From: Echinicola marina
Lineage (GTDB): Bacteria; Bacteroidota; Bacteroidia; Cytophagales; Cyclobacteriaceae
Assembly: GCF_020463795.1 (NCBI RefSeq)
Contig: NZ_CP080025.1
Location: 1,677,001 to 1,741,000 of the forward strand
Direction of reading: 5' to 3'
DNA length: 64,000 nt
A program made the translations under genes and the position numbers. The notes beneath the pieces were generated by a model. The model worked only from the letters and a program-made list of their open reading frames with translations. It was not told where the DNA came from and did no database searches. Below, in pieces: positions 8,254-18,162 of the stretch; position 1 is the stretch's first letter, and each line of letters starts with the position of its first letter.

Positions 8254-9227
8254 TTCTCAGTTCCTCCTTTTCTTTCCAAATTGAGTAAAGGCAAAACATT
8301 ATTGCCTTTTTCATCGACAATGACCTTATTGCCCAGTTTAGGTAATACTTTTTCCATGGTTTCTAGGTAGATTCTTTGCTTGGTCACTTCTGGAGCCTTG
8401 ATGTACTCCTTAAAAAGGGAGTTGAATCTTTCTGCTTCACCTTTGGATCGGTTGACCCTGTTCAGGGCAAAAGCTTCTGCAAGCTCAATGGTTTCCTGAG
8501 CCTCTCCTCTTGCTCTTGGGATGACCCGGTTATAGTCTGCTTCTGCTTGGTTGATCAGGGTTTCTCTTTCTTGCTGGGCTTCATTGACAGCATTGAAAGA
8601 AGGTTTTACAGGATCAGGTGGATTGACATCTTGTAATACGACCTGATCGATTCGGATACCGTTTTCATATTCGTCACATAATTCCTGTAAGAGTTGTTCT
8701 ACACTGGTGGCGATTTCCTGTCTACCTACTGTGAGCACTTCATTGACTGTCCTGTCCCCCACGATTTTTCTCATGGCTGCTTCGGACATATCACGAAGGG
8801 TTTTGTCTGCATTTCTTACCTTAAAAAGGTATTTATAGGAATCACTGATTCTGTACTGTACTACCCATTCTACATCGGTTAAGTTAAGGTCTCCAGTTAG
8901 CATGGTGGATTCATCCAAGTATCCATCCTTTACATAATCTGATCGTTGGCTGGGATTGGTGGTTCTGAAGCCAAATTCCTGCTTAAGCTGTCTTTGTACA
9001 GGGATTTTGAAAATTTCTTCAATGCCAAATGGCAAAATGAAGTTAAGCCCTGGCTGTACGGTACGGTTGTATTTTCCCATTTGAAGCACTACGCCTTCTT
9101 CCTCAGGGCCTACCGTGTAGATGGCGCTAAATGCTGCATATATCAGGATCAGTCCTAGAATGATTTTTCTTAGGTACTTTTTGATCCAGTCCGGGTCGAC
9201 ATTGATCTCAAAGTTTTTATTTGCCAT
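8250..9227 (-). CDS. hflK: HflK, SPFH-domain membrane protein
   Basis: A 325-residue partner of HflC. A membrane segment (about residues 15-36) is followed by the family signature YTVGPEEEGVVLQMGKYNRTVQPGLNF, seen here as VGPEEEGVVLQ and QPGLNFILPFGIE, then an SPFH domain with LTGDLNLTDVEWVVQYRI and a coiled coil rich in ERET and EAQETIE. It is upstream of hflC with a 4-bp overlap. A cytochrome oxidase subunit III-like gene lies 76 bp upstream in the same direction and might share its transcript. Confidence 0.93.
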   Translation of the reverse strand: MANKNFEINVDPDWIKKYLRKIILGLILIYAAFSAIYTVGPEEEGVVLQMGKYNRTVQPGLNFILPFGIEEIFKIPVQRQLKQEFGFRTTNPSQRSDYVKDGYLDESTMLTGDLNLTDVEWVVQYRISDSYKYLFKVRNADKTLRDMSEAAMRKIVGDRTVNEVLTVGRQEIATSVEQLLQELCDEYENGIRIDQVVLQDVNPPDPVKPSFNAVNEAQQERETLINQAEADYNRVIPRARGEAQETIELAEAFALNRVNRSKGEAERFNSLFKEYIKAPEVTKQRIYLETMEKVLPKLGNKVIVDEKGNNVLPLLNLERKGGTEK

Positions 9228-9303
9228 AAAGATGGGATTTGGTTAATTCAAAAATGAAATTCAAAAAAAATATTGGAATAAGCATAGAAAATGGTGAAAA
9301 ATG

Positions 9304-9915
9304 CTAAAATGCCAAAGTGAATATCAGGAATAGACTGAGCCAAATAAGGTCCACATAGTGCCAATAAATAATAAACAGCCTAAATTTCATCTTGGCATAA
9401 GGGTTGGTAGTAAATACCAGGTCTTTGATGGGGTCCAGGACAGTTTGGTGGACTTCCCAAAGCAGGTATAAGGCAAAAATCAATAGCCCCATCAAATGGA
9501 AAGCATGTATCCCTGTGAGTACATAAAGGTAGCTTCCACTAGGAATGCCACTAAATTCGATGCCTTGTTCCTGTAGTTTCTCCCAGCCCCAAAGCTGGAG
9601 ACTGGTAAAGGTCATGCCCAAGAAGAAAATAAGCCATAATAATCTTTCTAACTGCTTGGGATGGTCCTGTTTATAGAATTTGATCAATTTATGGGTGATA
9701 AAACTACTAACCACAAGGACTAAAGTGCTTAGCCAAAATGGTTTGGGAAGCTTATAAACCTCCAGAGGGCTGGAGTCATAAAAAGAACTTAAAAATGCGA
9801 CAGACAGAAAAAGGAAAATAAGGCCACTGCCCAGCATTCCTAAATAAACCAAGGTTTGGTATGGATGTAGTCTTTCTATTTTTTTTACCCAGCTGTCTTT
9901 GATTTTTGTGCTCAT
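9304..9915 (-). CDS. Cytochrome c oxidase subunit III-like protein
   Basis: A 203-residue integral membrane protein with five predicted helices. LTGIHAFHLMGL (about residues 132-143) and the terminal YWHYVDLIWLSLF are signatures of heme-copper oxidase subunit III. The subunit has no redox centre and stabilises the oxidase core. No other oxidase subunits are nearby, so it is either an orphan subunit serving a complex encoded elsewhere or a paralogue with a changed role. The sequence is intact. Confidence 0.85.
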   Translation of the reverse strand: MSTKIKDSWVKKIERLHPYQTLVYLGMLGSGLIFLFLSVAFLSSFYDSSPLEVYKLPKPFWLSTLVLVVSSFITHKLIKFYKQDHPKQLERLLWLIFFLGMTFTSLQLWGWEKLQEQGIEFSGIPSGSYLYVLTGIHAFHLMGLLIFALYLLWEVHQTVLDPIKDLVFTTNPYAKMKFRLFIIYWHYVDLIWLSLFLIFTLAF

Positions 9916-9985
9916 GAGCTGATACTAGAATTGGACTTTAATTGCTCTATGAGATTATAACCTGAACTTATTGTAATTGGTTGCA

Positions 9986-10075
9986 GAAAAGCTGGCTTTG
10001 TAAAGTTGGGGATAATTCTCTTTTAGGCTAGCATTACTAAATTATTTCTGGCCGAGAGAAAAGCCAGCTTTTTCC
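9986..10075 (+). ncRNA. Possible structured leader or small RNA upstream of mfd
   Basis: AAAAGCTGGCTTT (9987-9999) is exactly complementary to AAAGCCAGCTTTT (10060-10072). Nested inside are TTCTCT (10016-10021) with AGAGAA (10055-10060) and GGCTA near 10026 with TGGCC near 10049, the last using a G-U pair that only forms on the plus-strand RNA. The 3' arm ends in a short U-run, 60 nt before the mfd start. It could be a structured mRNA leader, an attenuator or a terminated small RNA; no known class was recognised. Confidence 0.35.
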
Positions 10076-10131
10076 TAACTTGCAGGTCTATAATTTGAAA
10101 AACGGAATACGACCTTTAAGACATATTCATT

Positions 10132-13100
10132 TTGGATAAAAAAGCATTTCTTTCCCTATATAAACAGGATTCTTATATCAGGACTGTGGCCAGTAGCATT
10201 TTCAGTGTTCAGGGTAAAAACTTTCAGTTAAAAGGACTGACTGGAAGTATGGACATGGTATTTGTGTCAGCCATGACAGAAATGGGAAGTAATTTCCATT
10301 TGATCGTTGCCCGCGATAAAGAGGAAGCGGCCTATCTAGCTGATGATCTTAAGATGCTGGTGGACGGAATCAGGCCGTTATTGTTTCCTTCATCTTATAA
10401 GCGTCCTTACCAATATGATGAGGTGGAAAATGCCAATGTGCTTTTGAGGGCAGAGATCCTCAATAAAGTGCTTGCCAAGGAAAATGAGCAGGAAATCGTG
10501 GTGACTTATCCTGAGGCACTTTATGAAAAGGTGATTAATAAAAAATCCTTGAAGGACAATACTTTTTCGGCGAAGGTGGGCGAGAAAGTAGATACGGAAT
10601 TTATTGCAGAATTGCTGGCTACTTATGATTTTGAGAAAACAGATTTCGTTTACGAGCCAGGCCAGTTTGCCATTCGAGGGGGGATTATTGATGTTTTTTC
10701 CTACGCAAATGAGGAGCCATACAGGATTGAACTGTTTGGAAAAGAAATAGAGAGTATCAGGACCTTTGATGCAGAGAGTCAGCTTTCTATAGAGAACTTA
10801 GAGCAAATCAGCATCATTCCCAATGTGCAGACCAGGCTGATGCAAGAAGTAAGGCAGTCGTTTTTGGAGTTTATGCCTGAAGGGACTCAGGTTTGGATAA
10901 AGGACGTGGAAATGACCATGGATTTGCTGGATCAAGCATTTGGAAAAGCCAGTCAAAAATTTGATCAGATTGTAGGGCAGACGGGAAGTGAAAAGTTGAT
11001 GTTAAAACCTGAGGCTTTGTTTGATGATGGTGCAGCATTTATGACATCCATAGCTGGGTTTAATAAATTGGAATTTGGCAATCAGTTTCATCTTCCAGAA
11101 GCTCAGGTATTCGAGTTTGATATCAAGCCTCAGCCGTCTTTCAATAAGAATTTTGATATGTTGGTGGAGAATTTGGTGGATAATGAACGGCAGGGCTTGG
11201 TGAATATCATCTGTTCAGAGAGTGAAAAGCAAGTTGAAAGATTACAAAATATTTTTCAGGAGCTAGATCCTACACTAAAGGTGCAATCATTGCCGATAAG
11301 CCTGAGGGAGGGATTTTTAGATCATTCTGTCAGGTTGGCCTGCTATACTGACCATCAGATTTTTGAGCGTTTTCACAGATATAAAAGCAATCAAAAGGCC
11401 AGTAAAACCAAGGCCCTAACCCTTAAGGAACTCAAGACCCTTCAGCCTGGAGATTATGTGGTCCATGTGGATTATGGGATAGGCCGATTTGCAGGTCTGG
11501 AAAAGGTAGAGATCAATGAAAATTTGCAGGAGGCAGTCCGTCTGGTTTTTAGAGATGATGATTTACTTTATGTGAACATCCATTCTTTGCACAAAATATC
11601 TAAATATTCTGGGCAGGAAGGAACCATGCCAAGCATGTCCAAGCTAGGATCGCCAGAATGGGAAAACAAAAAGAAGAAGGTCAAACGCAAGGTAAGGGAT
11701 ATCGCGAAGGATTTGATAGCCCTTTATGCCAAGCGCAGAAATGCCCCAGGCTACAAATTTTCACCTGACAGTGTATTACAGGTAGAGTTGGAAAGTTCGT
11801 TTATTTATGAGGATACTCCAGACCAAGCCAGTGCCACTGGAGATGTCAAAAATGATATGGAAAAAGCCTATCCAATGGACAGGTTGGTGTGTGGGGATGT
11901 TGGTTTTGGAAAAACGGAAGTGGCCATTCGTGCAGCTTTCAAGGCCATTAATGATCGTAAGCAAGTGGCGGTCTTGGTTCCTACCACTATTTTGGCCATG
12001 CAGCATTATCAAACCTTTAAAGAAAGACTGAAAGATTTTCCTGTGAAGGTGGATTATATTAACCGTTTCAGGACTGCCAAGCAGGTCAGGGAGATTGCTG
12101 AGCAGGTTTCAAGTGGGGAGATTGATGTTTTGGTGGGGACCCACAGGATTGTTAATAAAGACATGAAATTTAAAGACCTGGGTTTATTGATCATAGATGA
12201 GGAGCAGAAGTTTGGTGTGAAGGTGAAGGATCAGCTTAAGGAATTAAGGGTAAATGTGGATGTGCTAACGCTTACTGCGACGCCGATTCCGAGAACACTG
12301 CATTTCTCCCTAATGGGGGCAAGGGACCTTTCAGTGATTGCCACTCCACCGCCCAACAGGCAGCCTGTGACCACTGAGATCCATGCATTCAAAGAAGAAG
12401 TGATTAGAGATGCCGTTTCTCAGGAGCTTCAGCGGGGTGGCCAGGTTTTCTTTGTTCATAATAGAGTAGGTGAAATTGATTCTATTGCTAACCTGATCAT
12501 GAGATTGGTTCCGGATGCCAAGGTGGTAGGCGCCCATGGGCAAATGGATGGAAAGCAGTTGGAAAAAGTGATGGTGAGCTTTATAGAAGGTGAATATGAT
12601 GTGTTGGTTTCGACCAATATCATAGAATCCGGTCTGGATATTCCGAATGCCAATACCATTATTATCAATAGGGCGCATATGTTTGGCTTGAGTGACCTTC
12701 ATCAAATGCGTGGCAGGGTCGGAAGAAGCAACAAAAAGGCCTATTGTTACCTATTAACTACTCCAATGTCGGGCTTGACACCAGAAGCGAGGAAGAGATT
12801 ACAAACTTTGGAAGAGTTTTCTGATCTGGGAGATGGTTTTAAGGTAGCCATGCGCGATTTGGATATTCGCGGTGCGGGTAATCTTTTGGGGGCTGAGCAA
12901 AGTGGTTTTATTACAGATCTAGGCTTTGAAATGTATCATAAAATTTTGGATGAAGCGGTTCAGGAGCTGAAGGAAAATGAATTTGCTGCTTTGTTTGAAG
13001 TTGATCTTAAGGAGAAAGTAGAAGTGTTGGTACAAGACTGCGTGATCGAAACGGACATGGAACTTTTGATCCCGGAAGATTATGTAACCAATATTTCCGA

Positions 13101-13482
13101 ACGATTGAGTTTATACTCAAAGTTGGATAATATTAAAACAGATGAGGAATTAGAAAAATTTGCTACATCCATAAAAGATCGATTTGGTCCGGTTCCTGGA
13201 GTGGTAAGTTCACTATTCGAGACGGTTCGCCTGAGATGGCTAGCGGAGAAGCTGGGGTTTGAAAAGCTGGTACTAAAAAATGGCTTGATGAAATGTTATT
13301 TTGTTCCATCCTCTAGGGAAATTTATTTTAAATCTCAGGTTTTCGGGAATATAATTCGGTTTATTCAGTCAAAGGGGAGGTATTGTAAAATAAAGGAACA
13401 TAAAAATCGTTTAATTCTTACGATCAGTGGAGTCCAATCTGTAAATACAGCCAAGCAGTGGTTGACAGATATGAGACATTAA
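10132..13482 (+). CDS. mfd: Transcription-repair coupling factor
   Basis: An 1116-residue Mfd protein, which displaces RNA polymerase stalled at DNA lesions and recruits UvrA. In order: UvrB-homology region (about 1-350, with FAIRGGIIDVF), the RNA polymerase-interacting CarD-like module (about 430-500, LQPGDYVVHVDYGIGRF), a RecG-like helicase with Walker A GDVGFGKT (588-595), DEEQ box (689-692), the TATPIPRTL motif and QMRGRVGRS, and the C-terminal TRCF domain. The start is TTG at 10132, since family members begin with MDKxxFLxLYK and no ATG is nearby. The gene is complete and of usual length. Confidence 0.96.
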   Translation: MDKKAFLSLYKQDSYIRTVASSIFSVQGKNFQLKGLTGSMDMVFVSAMTEMGSNFHLIVARDKEEAAYLADDLKMLVDGIRPLLFPSSYKRPYQYDEVENANVLLRAEILNKVLAKENEQEIVVTYPEALYEKVINKKSLKDNTFSAKVGEKVDTEFIAELLATYDFEKTDFVYEPGQFAIRGGIIDVFSYANEEPYRIELFGKEIESIRTFDAESQLSIENLEQISIIPNVQTRLMQEVRQSFLEFMPEGTQVWIKDVEMTMDLLDQAFGKASQKFDQIVGQTGSEKLMLKPEALFDDGAAFMTSIAGFNKLEFGNQFHLPEAQVFEFDIKPQPSFNKNFDMLVENLVDNERQGLVNIICSESEKQVERLQNIFQELDPTLKVQSLPISLREGFLDHSVRLACYTDHQIFERFHRYKSNQKASKTKALTLKELKTLQPGDYVVHVDYGIGRFAGLEKVEINENLQEAVRLVFRDDDLLYVNIHSLHKISKYSGQEGTMPSMSKLGSPEWENKKKKVKRKVRDIAKDLIALYAKRRNAPGYKFSPDSVLQVELESSFIYEDTPDQASATGDVKNDMEKAYPMDRLVCGDVGFGKTEVAIRAAFKAINDRKQVAVLVPTTILAMQHYQTFKERLKDFPVKVDYINRFRTAKQVREIAEQVSSGEIDVLVGTHRIVNKDMKFKDLGLLIIDEEQKFGVKVKDQLKELRVNVDVLTLTATPIPRTLHFSLMGARDLSVIATPPPNRQPVTTEIHAFKEEVIRDAVSQELQRGGQVFFVHNRVGEIDSIANLIMRLVPDAKVVGAHGQMDGKQLEKVMVSFIEGEYDVLVSTNIIESGLDIPNANTIIINRAHMFGLSDLHQMRGRVGRSNKKAYCYLLTTPMSGLTPEARKRLQTLEEFSDLGDGFKVAMRDLDIRGAGNLLGAEQSGFITDLGFEMYHKILDEAVQELKENEFAALFEVDLKEKVEVLVQDCVIETDMELLIPEDYVTNISERLSLYSKLDNIKTDEELEKFATSIKDRFGPVPGVVSSLFETVRLRWLAEKLGFEKLVLKNGLMKCYFVPSSREIYFKSQVFGNIIRFIQSKGRYCKIKEHKNRLILTISGVQSVNTAKQWLTDMRH

Positions 13483-13626
13483 ATTTTGCTTTTGTTATAT
13501 CTAATACTTTATTTGTTGTGCTTTTTACTAGGTTCTTTTATATTTAAGATAAATAGGGGAAATGCGTATGGGATCATTTAAAGTATTGTGAATACTCATT
13601 GAATGATTATATATTAGTATTTAGTT

Positions 13627-13634
13627 TAGGTTTG
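13627..13634 (+). promoter_or_regulatory. Candidate -7 element for the gldJ-like gene
   Basis: TAGGTTTG is a perfect TAnnTTTG box 18 bp before the preferred ATG. A TTG lies 25 bp upstream (13599-13601), slightly beyond the usual 17-23 bp. The box also argues that the longer TTG-initiated reading frame beginning at 13599 is not the real start. Confidence 0.35.
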
Positions 13635-13652
13635 GAAAAAACAACCGATCAA

Positions 13653-14882
13653 ATGGGGATTGAAAATAAAAATTTGAAATTAGTATTGGGGGCGTTTTTA
13701 ATGCTGTCAATGACACTTTTGGCCTCTTGTGCTAAAAACAATGGACCAACTTATGGTAGGAGGACCGCAGGGAATCCCGGAAAAGTCAGTGCTTCAACTG
13801 GAGCTGAGCTGAATTTTGACTTGGAGGATACTACACAATTTACTGTTGTTAGACTTAAGGATCCTGTGGTAGGACCGAAACTGAAATATATTCAAGGTGG
13901 TCGTGCTGTCTTGGGGACACAGGAGCAAGATGTAATGGCCTTCAGGGACAATGTAGAGCGAACCGTGACGGTGGCGTCTTTCTATATGGATGAAACTGAA
14001 GTAACCAATGTGGATTATAAGGAGTTTCTTTTCAATATGAGAAGCCGTGTAAGCGCAGATTCATTGAATAAGCTGGAGCCTAGAGAGGATGTTTGGTCTG
14101 AAGCATTATCTTATAATGACGTATATTCTACTTACTATTTCCGTCATCCAGGATTTAACTTTTATCCAGTAGCAGGTGTCACCTGGGCGCAAGCAAATGC
14201 CTATTCAAAGTGGAGGACAGTTTATGTAAATGAACTTTATAGACAAGAAAATGAATTGGATAGTACCATGAGCAGAAATATGCTTATTGAGCGCGGTGTG
14301 GTACTACCTAGTTACCGATTACCAAATGAGGCTGAGTGGGAATACGCCGCTAAAGCCATGATCGGAACGCAGTATTTGGATGAGAACCAAGAAAACGGTA
14401 GGATTTATCCTTGGGATGGTAGAGGAGTGAGAAATCCATATGATGTGAAAAGGAAGTCTCGCCAAGGAGATCTTTTGGCTAACTTTAAACGTGGTAGAGG
14501 TGATTATGCAGGTATTGCAGGTGGGATCACCAATGATGGAGAAATCATCCCTGCCAATGTGTATGAATTCCCTCCTAATGATTTTGGATTGTACAATATG
14601 TCCGGTAATATGAACGAATGGGTTCAGGATGTTTATAGACCATTGTCTTATGAAGATTTCGAAGACCTAAACCCATTGAGAAAGGATGGTACCCTAGATG
14701 ATGCAGATTTATATGGTACTTCTTTGATTGATGATAATTACCGGGTGTATAAAGGAGGTTCCTGGAAGGATGTGGCTTATTGGCTGTCTCCTGGTACAAG
14801 GAGATTTATGCACCAAGATTCCGCTACAAACAGTATTGGCTTTAGGTGTGCGATGATTTCCGTAGGTGCAGACGACCGTTAA
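13653..14882 (+). CDS. gldJ: GldJ-like gliding motility / type IX secretion lipoprotein
   Basis: A 409-residue lipoprotein with lipobox LLAS-Cys26 after a short charged N-terminus, followed by an FGE-sulfatase (SUMF1-type) domain from about residue 75 to the end: GTQEQDVM, SFYMDETEVTNVDYKEF, LPNEAEWEYAA, NMSGNMNEWVQDVY and the closing GFRCAM. The EQDVM and MDETEVTN motifs match GldJ rather than GldK. GldJ is needed in Flavobacterium to stabilise the gliding and secretion machinery in the envelope. ATG at 13653 is chosen over a TTG at 13599 because it places the signal peptide at the start. Standing alone after mfd, it lacks porU/porV neighbours here. Confidence 0.85.
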   Translation: MGIENKNLKLVLGAFLMLSMTLLASCAKNNGPTYGRRTAGNPGKVSASTGAELNFDLEDTTQFTVVRLKDPVVGPKLKYIQGGRAVLGTQEQDVMAFRDNVERTVTVASFYMDETEVTNVDYKEFLFNMRSRVSADSLNKLEPREDVWSEALSYNDVYSTYYFRHPGFNFYPVAGVTWAQANAYSKWRTVYVNELYRQENELDSTMSRNMLIERGVVLPSYRLPNEAEWEYAAKAMIGTQYLDENQENGRIYPWDGRGVRNPYDVKRKSRQGDLLANFKRGRGDYAGIAGGITNDGEIIPANVYEFPPNDFGLYNMSGNMNEWVQDVYRPLSYEDFEDLNPLRKDGTLDDADLYGTSLIDDNYRVYKGGSWKDVAYWLSPGTRRFMHQDSATNSIGFRCAMISVGADDR

Positions 14883-14910
14883 TGGAACGAAGATATTATT
14901 GAGAATAAAG

Positions 14911-14938
14911 AAGGGCTGGTGTTTCATCAGCCTTTTTT
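14911..14938 (+). terminator. Terminator after the gldJ-like gene
   Basis: GGCTG (14914-14918) pairs with CAGCC (14928-14932), extended by A-T and G-T pairs into the flanking AAG and TTTTTT, 29 bp after the stop codon. Confidence 0.7.
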
Positions 14939-15302
14939 CATGTGCTGGTCACATGGTGTGTTTTTGTGTCTAAGATTCTGACAGGAGATAGGTATTATAG
15001 GTGCTAGTAGATAAATGTTGATTTTTTGTAGGAAGTGGCTGGCCTTTTTCTTTTGTATCTACATGGAAAGATATAAAACGGCTTCTTTTAAGTTTTAGAG
15101 GGGATTTTAATTGAAATAAGTGACGCAAAGTAAAAAAATTATGAATTAATGTAATTGCTACTTGTTGAAGGTGAATAATTTAAGGTATGGGTAATACTGG
15201 TATCTGTTGGATTTTTTGTAAATTACTAGTAATGAAGCGTTGATATATCGCTTTTGGGGATATACTTTTACAGCATCGTTTATCAATACAGCCAATATTT
15301 GC
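14939..15302. other. Intergenic region upstream of the YCF48-repeat protein
   Basis: No gene is seen in this AT-rich stretch. Near its end it holds a 12-bp perfect palindrome, ATTACTAGTAAT (15222-15233), just upstream of a candidate promoter. Confidence 0.5.
15240..15270 (+). promoter_or_regulatory. Candidate promoter of the YCF48-repeat protein gene
   Basis: TTG at 15240-15242 is followed after 20 bp by TACTTTTA (15263-15270), one mismatch from TAnnTTTG. Transcription would start near 15277, about 26 nt before the ATG at 15303. The palindrome at 15222-15233 sits directly upstream. Confidence 0.4.
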
Positions 15303-18104
15303 ATGAAAAAATATATACTTTTCTTTTTGGTCATCCAGCTTTTTGCCCTTCATGCCTTCTCTCAAAGTTGGCGTAGGATGTCAGGATGGGGGAATGAACT
15401 TACTGGAATCCATTGGGTAAATGATGATGTGGGGTATATTTCAGGGGATGAAATTATTTTAAAAACCATAGATGGAGGGCTGAGCTGGATAGAGCAAGAA
15501 AGTCCTGTTGATGGCAAGATGCTTGCTTTAGATTTCTTTGATAATGATATGGGGTTGATCGTTGGTGAAGGAGGTCTGGTATTCAGGACCATCGATGGTG
15601 GTGAACAGTGGAATTTGGTGGATTTAGGACAGAGTGAAAACCTAAATTCAGTCCAATACCTGACAGAAAGTAAAGTTTATCTTGCAGGGGATGCAGGAAG
15701 CGTGTTTCTGTCCACTGACAGTGGTGAAACTTGGTCCATGCAAAATATAGGTTTTACAGCTGACTTCAATGCTATGCATTTTTATAACCTGGACACAGGT
15801 TATTTGGCCACTTCAGATGCAAAAGTGCTTAGAACCGTCGATGGTGGGAACAGTTGGGCTGAAATCAATACGCCCGTCAGCGCACCATTGAATGATATTG
15901 TGTTTGTAAATGATACTACCGGTTATGCTGTGGGAGACGCGGGGACAATTTTGAAATCTATAGATGCCGGGTTGAATTGGACTTTTATCCAAAGTGGAAC
16001 CGAATTTAATTATAATAGAGTTGATTTTCATGGTTCTAATCCAAATGTAGGCTTAGTGGCTGGTGAAAATGGAGTGGTTTTATACACCAATAATGCCGGG
16101 CTTACCTTTTCCCAGCGAACGAGTAGAACTGGCCAAAATATTTATGGCCTCAGCTATAAATTAGCAACGAATAATGTCTATGCTGTAGCTAATTCCGGCG
16201 TGCTGATTTCTTCAGCCAATTCCGGGAGTTCATGGTCACTTAGGATGTCAGGAAGGAACAATGACTTTACGGCGAGCCAGTTTGTGAGCGATCTTCGCGG
16301 TTATGTAGTAGGGCAGGAAGCTCTTGTGCTTTTGACAACAAATGGGGGGAGCTCCTTTACGGATAGGTCAAGGCCTTTGTCTGTACCATTTAATGATTTG
16401 GAGTTTGTGTCTGCATCATTTGGTTATGTGGTAGGCGATAATGGGACCATTTTAATCACTACCAATTCTGGTGGAGGCTGGACTGCCTTGAATCCCAATA
16501 CGGAGAAGGATTTGTACGGTATACACTTTTTTGATGCCAATATAGGGTATATCGTTGGTGAAAATGGATATATCGCCAAAACGGAAAACCGAGGAGTCAA
16601 TTGGACGACAATAGCAGAAGGAGGACTTTCTATTCATTATAGGGATATTGATTTCTTCGATCAGGATACAGGCTTGATCATAGGGGATCAAGGAAATATT
16701 TATCGGACAGATGGAGCGGATAATTGGCAAAAAGTAAGTTTAGAGGCTTCAGAGGATTTTACCGCATTGAAAATATTGGATGAATTGACTGTTTTGGTGG
16801 TAGGTAAATCAGGAGCCTTATATAAATCGGAAGATAAAGGGCTGAGCTGGCAAAAGATTTCATTGACCTATGCCCAGGATTTTTCAGGGATTGATTTCCT
16901 AGATGAGTCTGTCGGCTTTATTGCTGGGGAGAAAGGTCTGATTATTCAAACCATGGATCAAGGTGAAACTTGGGAACAAACCTTGACTAGCACCTATCAG
17001 GATTTTACAGATATTAGTTTTGGAGATTTGAATACGGGATATGCGGTAGGAGAAAACGGGATTTTTTATCAATATAGCTGTTTGGTTCCCTTGGAGCCGA
17101 GTGCTATTTTTGGTGAGGAAGATATTTGCTTGAGCCAACAAATTTATACTATTCAGGATGAAGTAGGGGCAGGAGTGACTTATGAATGGAGAGTAGATGG
17201 AGGAACCATTTTGGAAGGACAAGGAAGCAATAGAGTAGTAGTTCAATGGGATACTCCTGGAAGGAATGCAGTTTTGGTAAGAGGACAAAATGTCTGTGGA
17301 AATGGGCCAACTACCGGCTTGGAAGTTTTGGTTTCGGAGCAGCCTTCCCAAGTAGCTGAGGTTATAGGTGATGGGATTGCTTGTTTGGGTATGGTGCAGC
17401 CCTTTGAAGTGGATTCAATACCTGGTACTTCTTATATATGGGAAGTAAGTGGCGGTGTCATCAAAGAAGGTCAAGGTACCGCCCATATTGCAGTGGAATG
17501 GGAGAGTGAGGGTAACCAGTCCTTAAAAGTGTTTCCGAGAAACACTTGCGGTGAAGCGGTTGTTTTTGAGAAAGCCATCACTGTAAGCAAAGCACCTGCG
17601 CAGCCAGGCAGTATCAGTGGGCCTATTAAAGTGGGGCTGAAGGAGGAAATTTATGAAGTTCCTTTGGTGGTGGGCGTAAATTACCAATGGAGTACTGATG
17701 GCGGAACCATATTGGAAGGTCAGGGAACGAATCAGGTTTTGGTTTCTTGGGAAGTAGAAGGTGATTTTACTCTAAATGTTGTTCCTATGAATGCTTGTGA
17801 ATCAGGGCCATCACAAAGCTTGGATGTAAACGTAGATTTGATTACTTCAATAGAAAAAGAGGGAGGAAATGGAAAGATAAATATTTATCCAAACCCATCT
17901 TCAGGAGATATCCACATTACCCTATCAGGGCTCTCTGAAGTGATGGAAATCAGTATAGTGGACCCCATGGGTAGAAATATACGGAAAATCAACCCTGATA
18001 ACGGGATTTATGACTTTGATATACAGAATTTGCCAAAGGGAATGCTGGTGATAGTGGTCAAAAGCAGGCAGGGAAAGACTGTGGAAAAGCTGTGGATAAA
18101 GTAG
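15303..18104 (+). CDS. Secreted YCF48/BNR-repeat beta-propeller protein with T9SS type A sorting domain
   Basis: A 933-residue secreted protein. A signal peptide (about residues 1-20, ending HAFSQ) precedes about thirteen repeats with the YCF48-type pattern GYxVGDxGTILKTxDGGxxW (about residues 25-600), predicted to form beta-propellers. Then come three PKD-like domains, each carrying a GGTILEGQG or GGVIKEGQG motif (about 605-855). The C-terminal ~75 residues (INIYPNPSSGDIHI to KLWIK) are a type IX secretion sorting domain, so the protein should cross the outer membrane by the T9SS and be attached or released. No catalytic site is recognised. ATG at 15303 is used because it starts the signal peptide. 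Confidence 0.88.
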   Translation: MKKYILFFLVIQLFALHAFSQSWRRMSGWGNELTGIHWVNDDVGYISGDEIILKTIDGGLSWIEQESPVDGKMLALDFFDNDMGLIVGEGGLVFRTIDGGEQWNLVDLGQSENLNSVQYLTESKVYLAGDAGSVFLSTDSGETWSMQNIGFTADFNAMHFYNLDTGYLATSDAKVLRTVDGGNSWAEINTPVSAPLNDIVFVNDTTGYAVGDAGTILKSIDAGLNWTFIQSGTEFNYNRVDFHGSNPNVGLVAGENGVVLYTNNAGLTFSQRTSRTGQNIYGLSYKLATNNVYAVANSGVLISSANSGSSWSLRMSGRNNDFTASQFVSDLRGYVVGQEALVLLTTNGGSSFTDRSRPLSVPFNDLEFVSASFGYVVGDNGTILITTNSGGGWTALNPNTEKDLYGIHFFDANIGYIVGENGYIAKTENRGVNWTTIAEGGLSIHYRDIDFFDQDTGLIIGDQGNIYRTDGADNWQKVSLEASEDFTALKILDELTVLVVGKSGALYKSEDKGLSWQKISLTYAQDFSGIDFLDESVGFIAGEKGLIIQTMDQGETWEQTLTSTYQDFTDISFGDLNTGYAVGENGIFYQYSCLVPLEPSAIFGEEDICLSQQIYTIQDEVGAGVTYEWRVDGGTILEGQGSNRVVVQWDTPGRNAVLVRGQNVCGNGPTTGLEVLVSEQPSQVAEVIGDGIACLGMVQPFEVDSIPGTSYIWEVSGGVIKEGQGTAHIAVEWESEGNQSLKVFPRNTCGEAVVFEKAITVSKAPAQPGSISGPIKVGLKEEIYEVPLVVGVNYQWSTDGGTILEGQGTNQVLVSWEVEGDFTLNVVPMNACESGPSQSLDVNVDLITSIEKEGGNGKINIYPNPSSGDIHITLSGLSEVMEISIVDPMGRNIRKINPDNGIYDFDIQNLPKGMLVIVVKSRQGKTVEKLWIK

Positions 18105-18162
18105 ACAATATTTGTTTCTTTTTCTCGTCGACGGATGAAAAATCAGACTAAAAAATAGCAAT

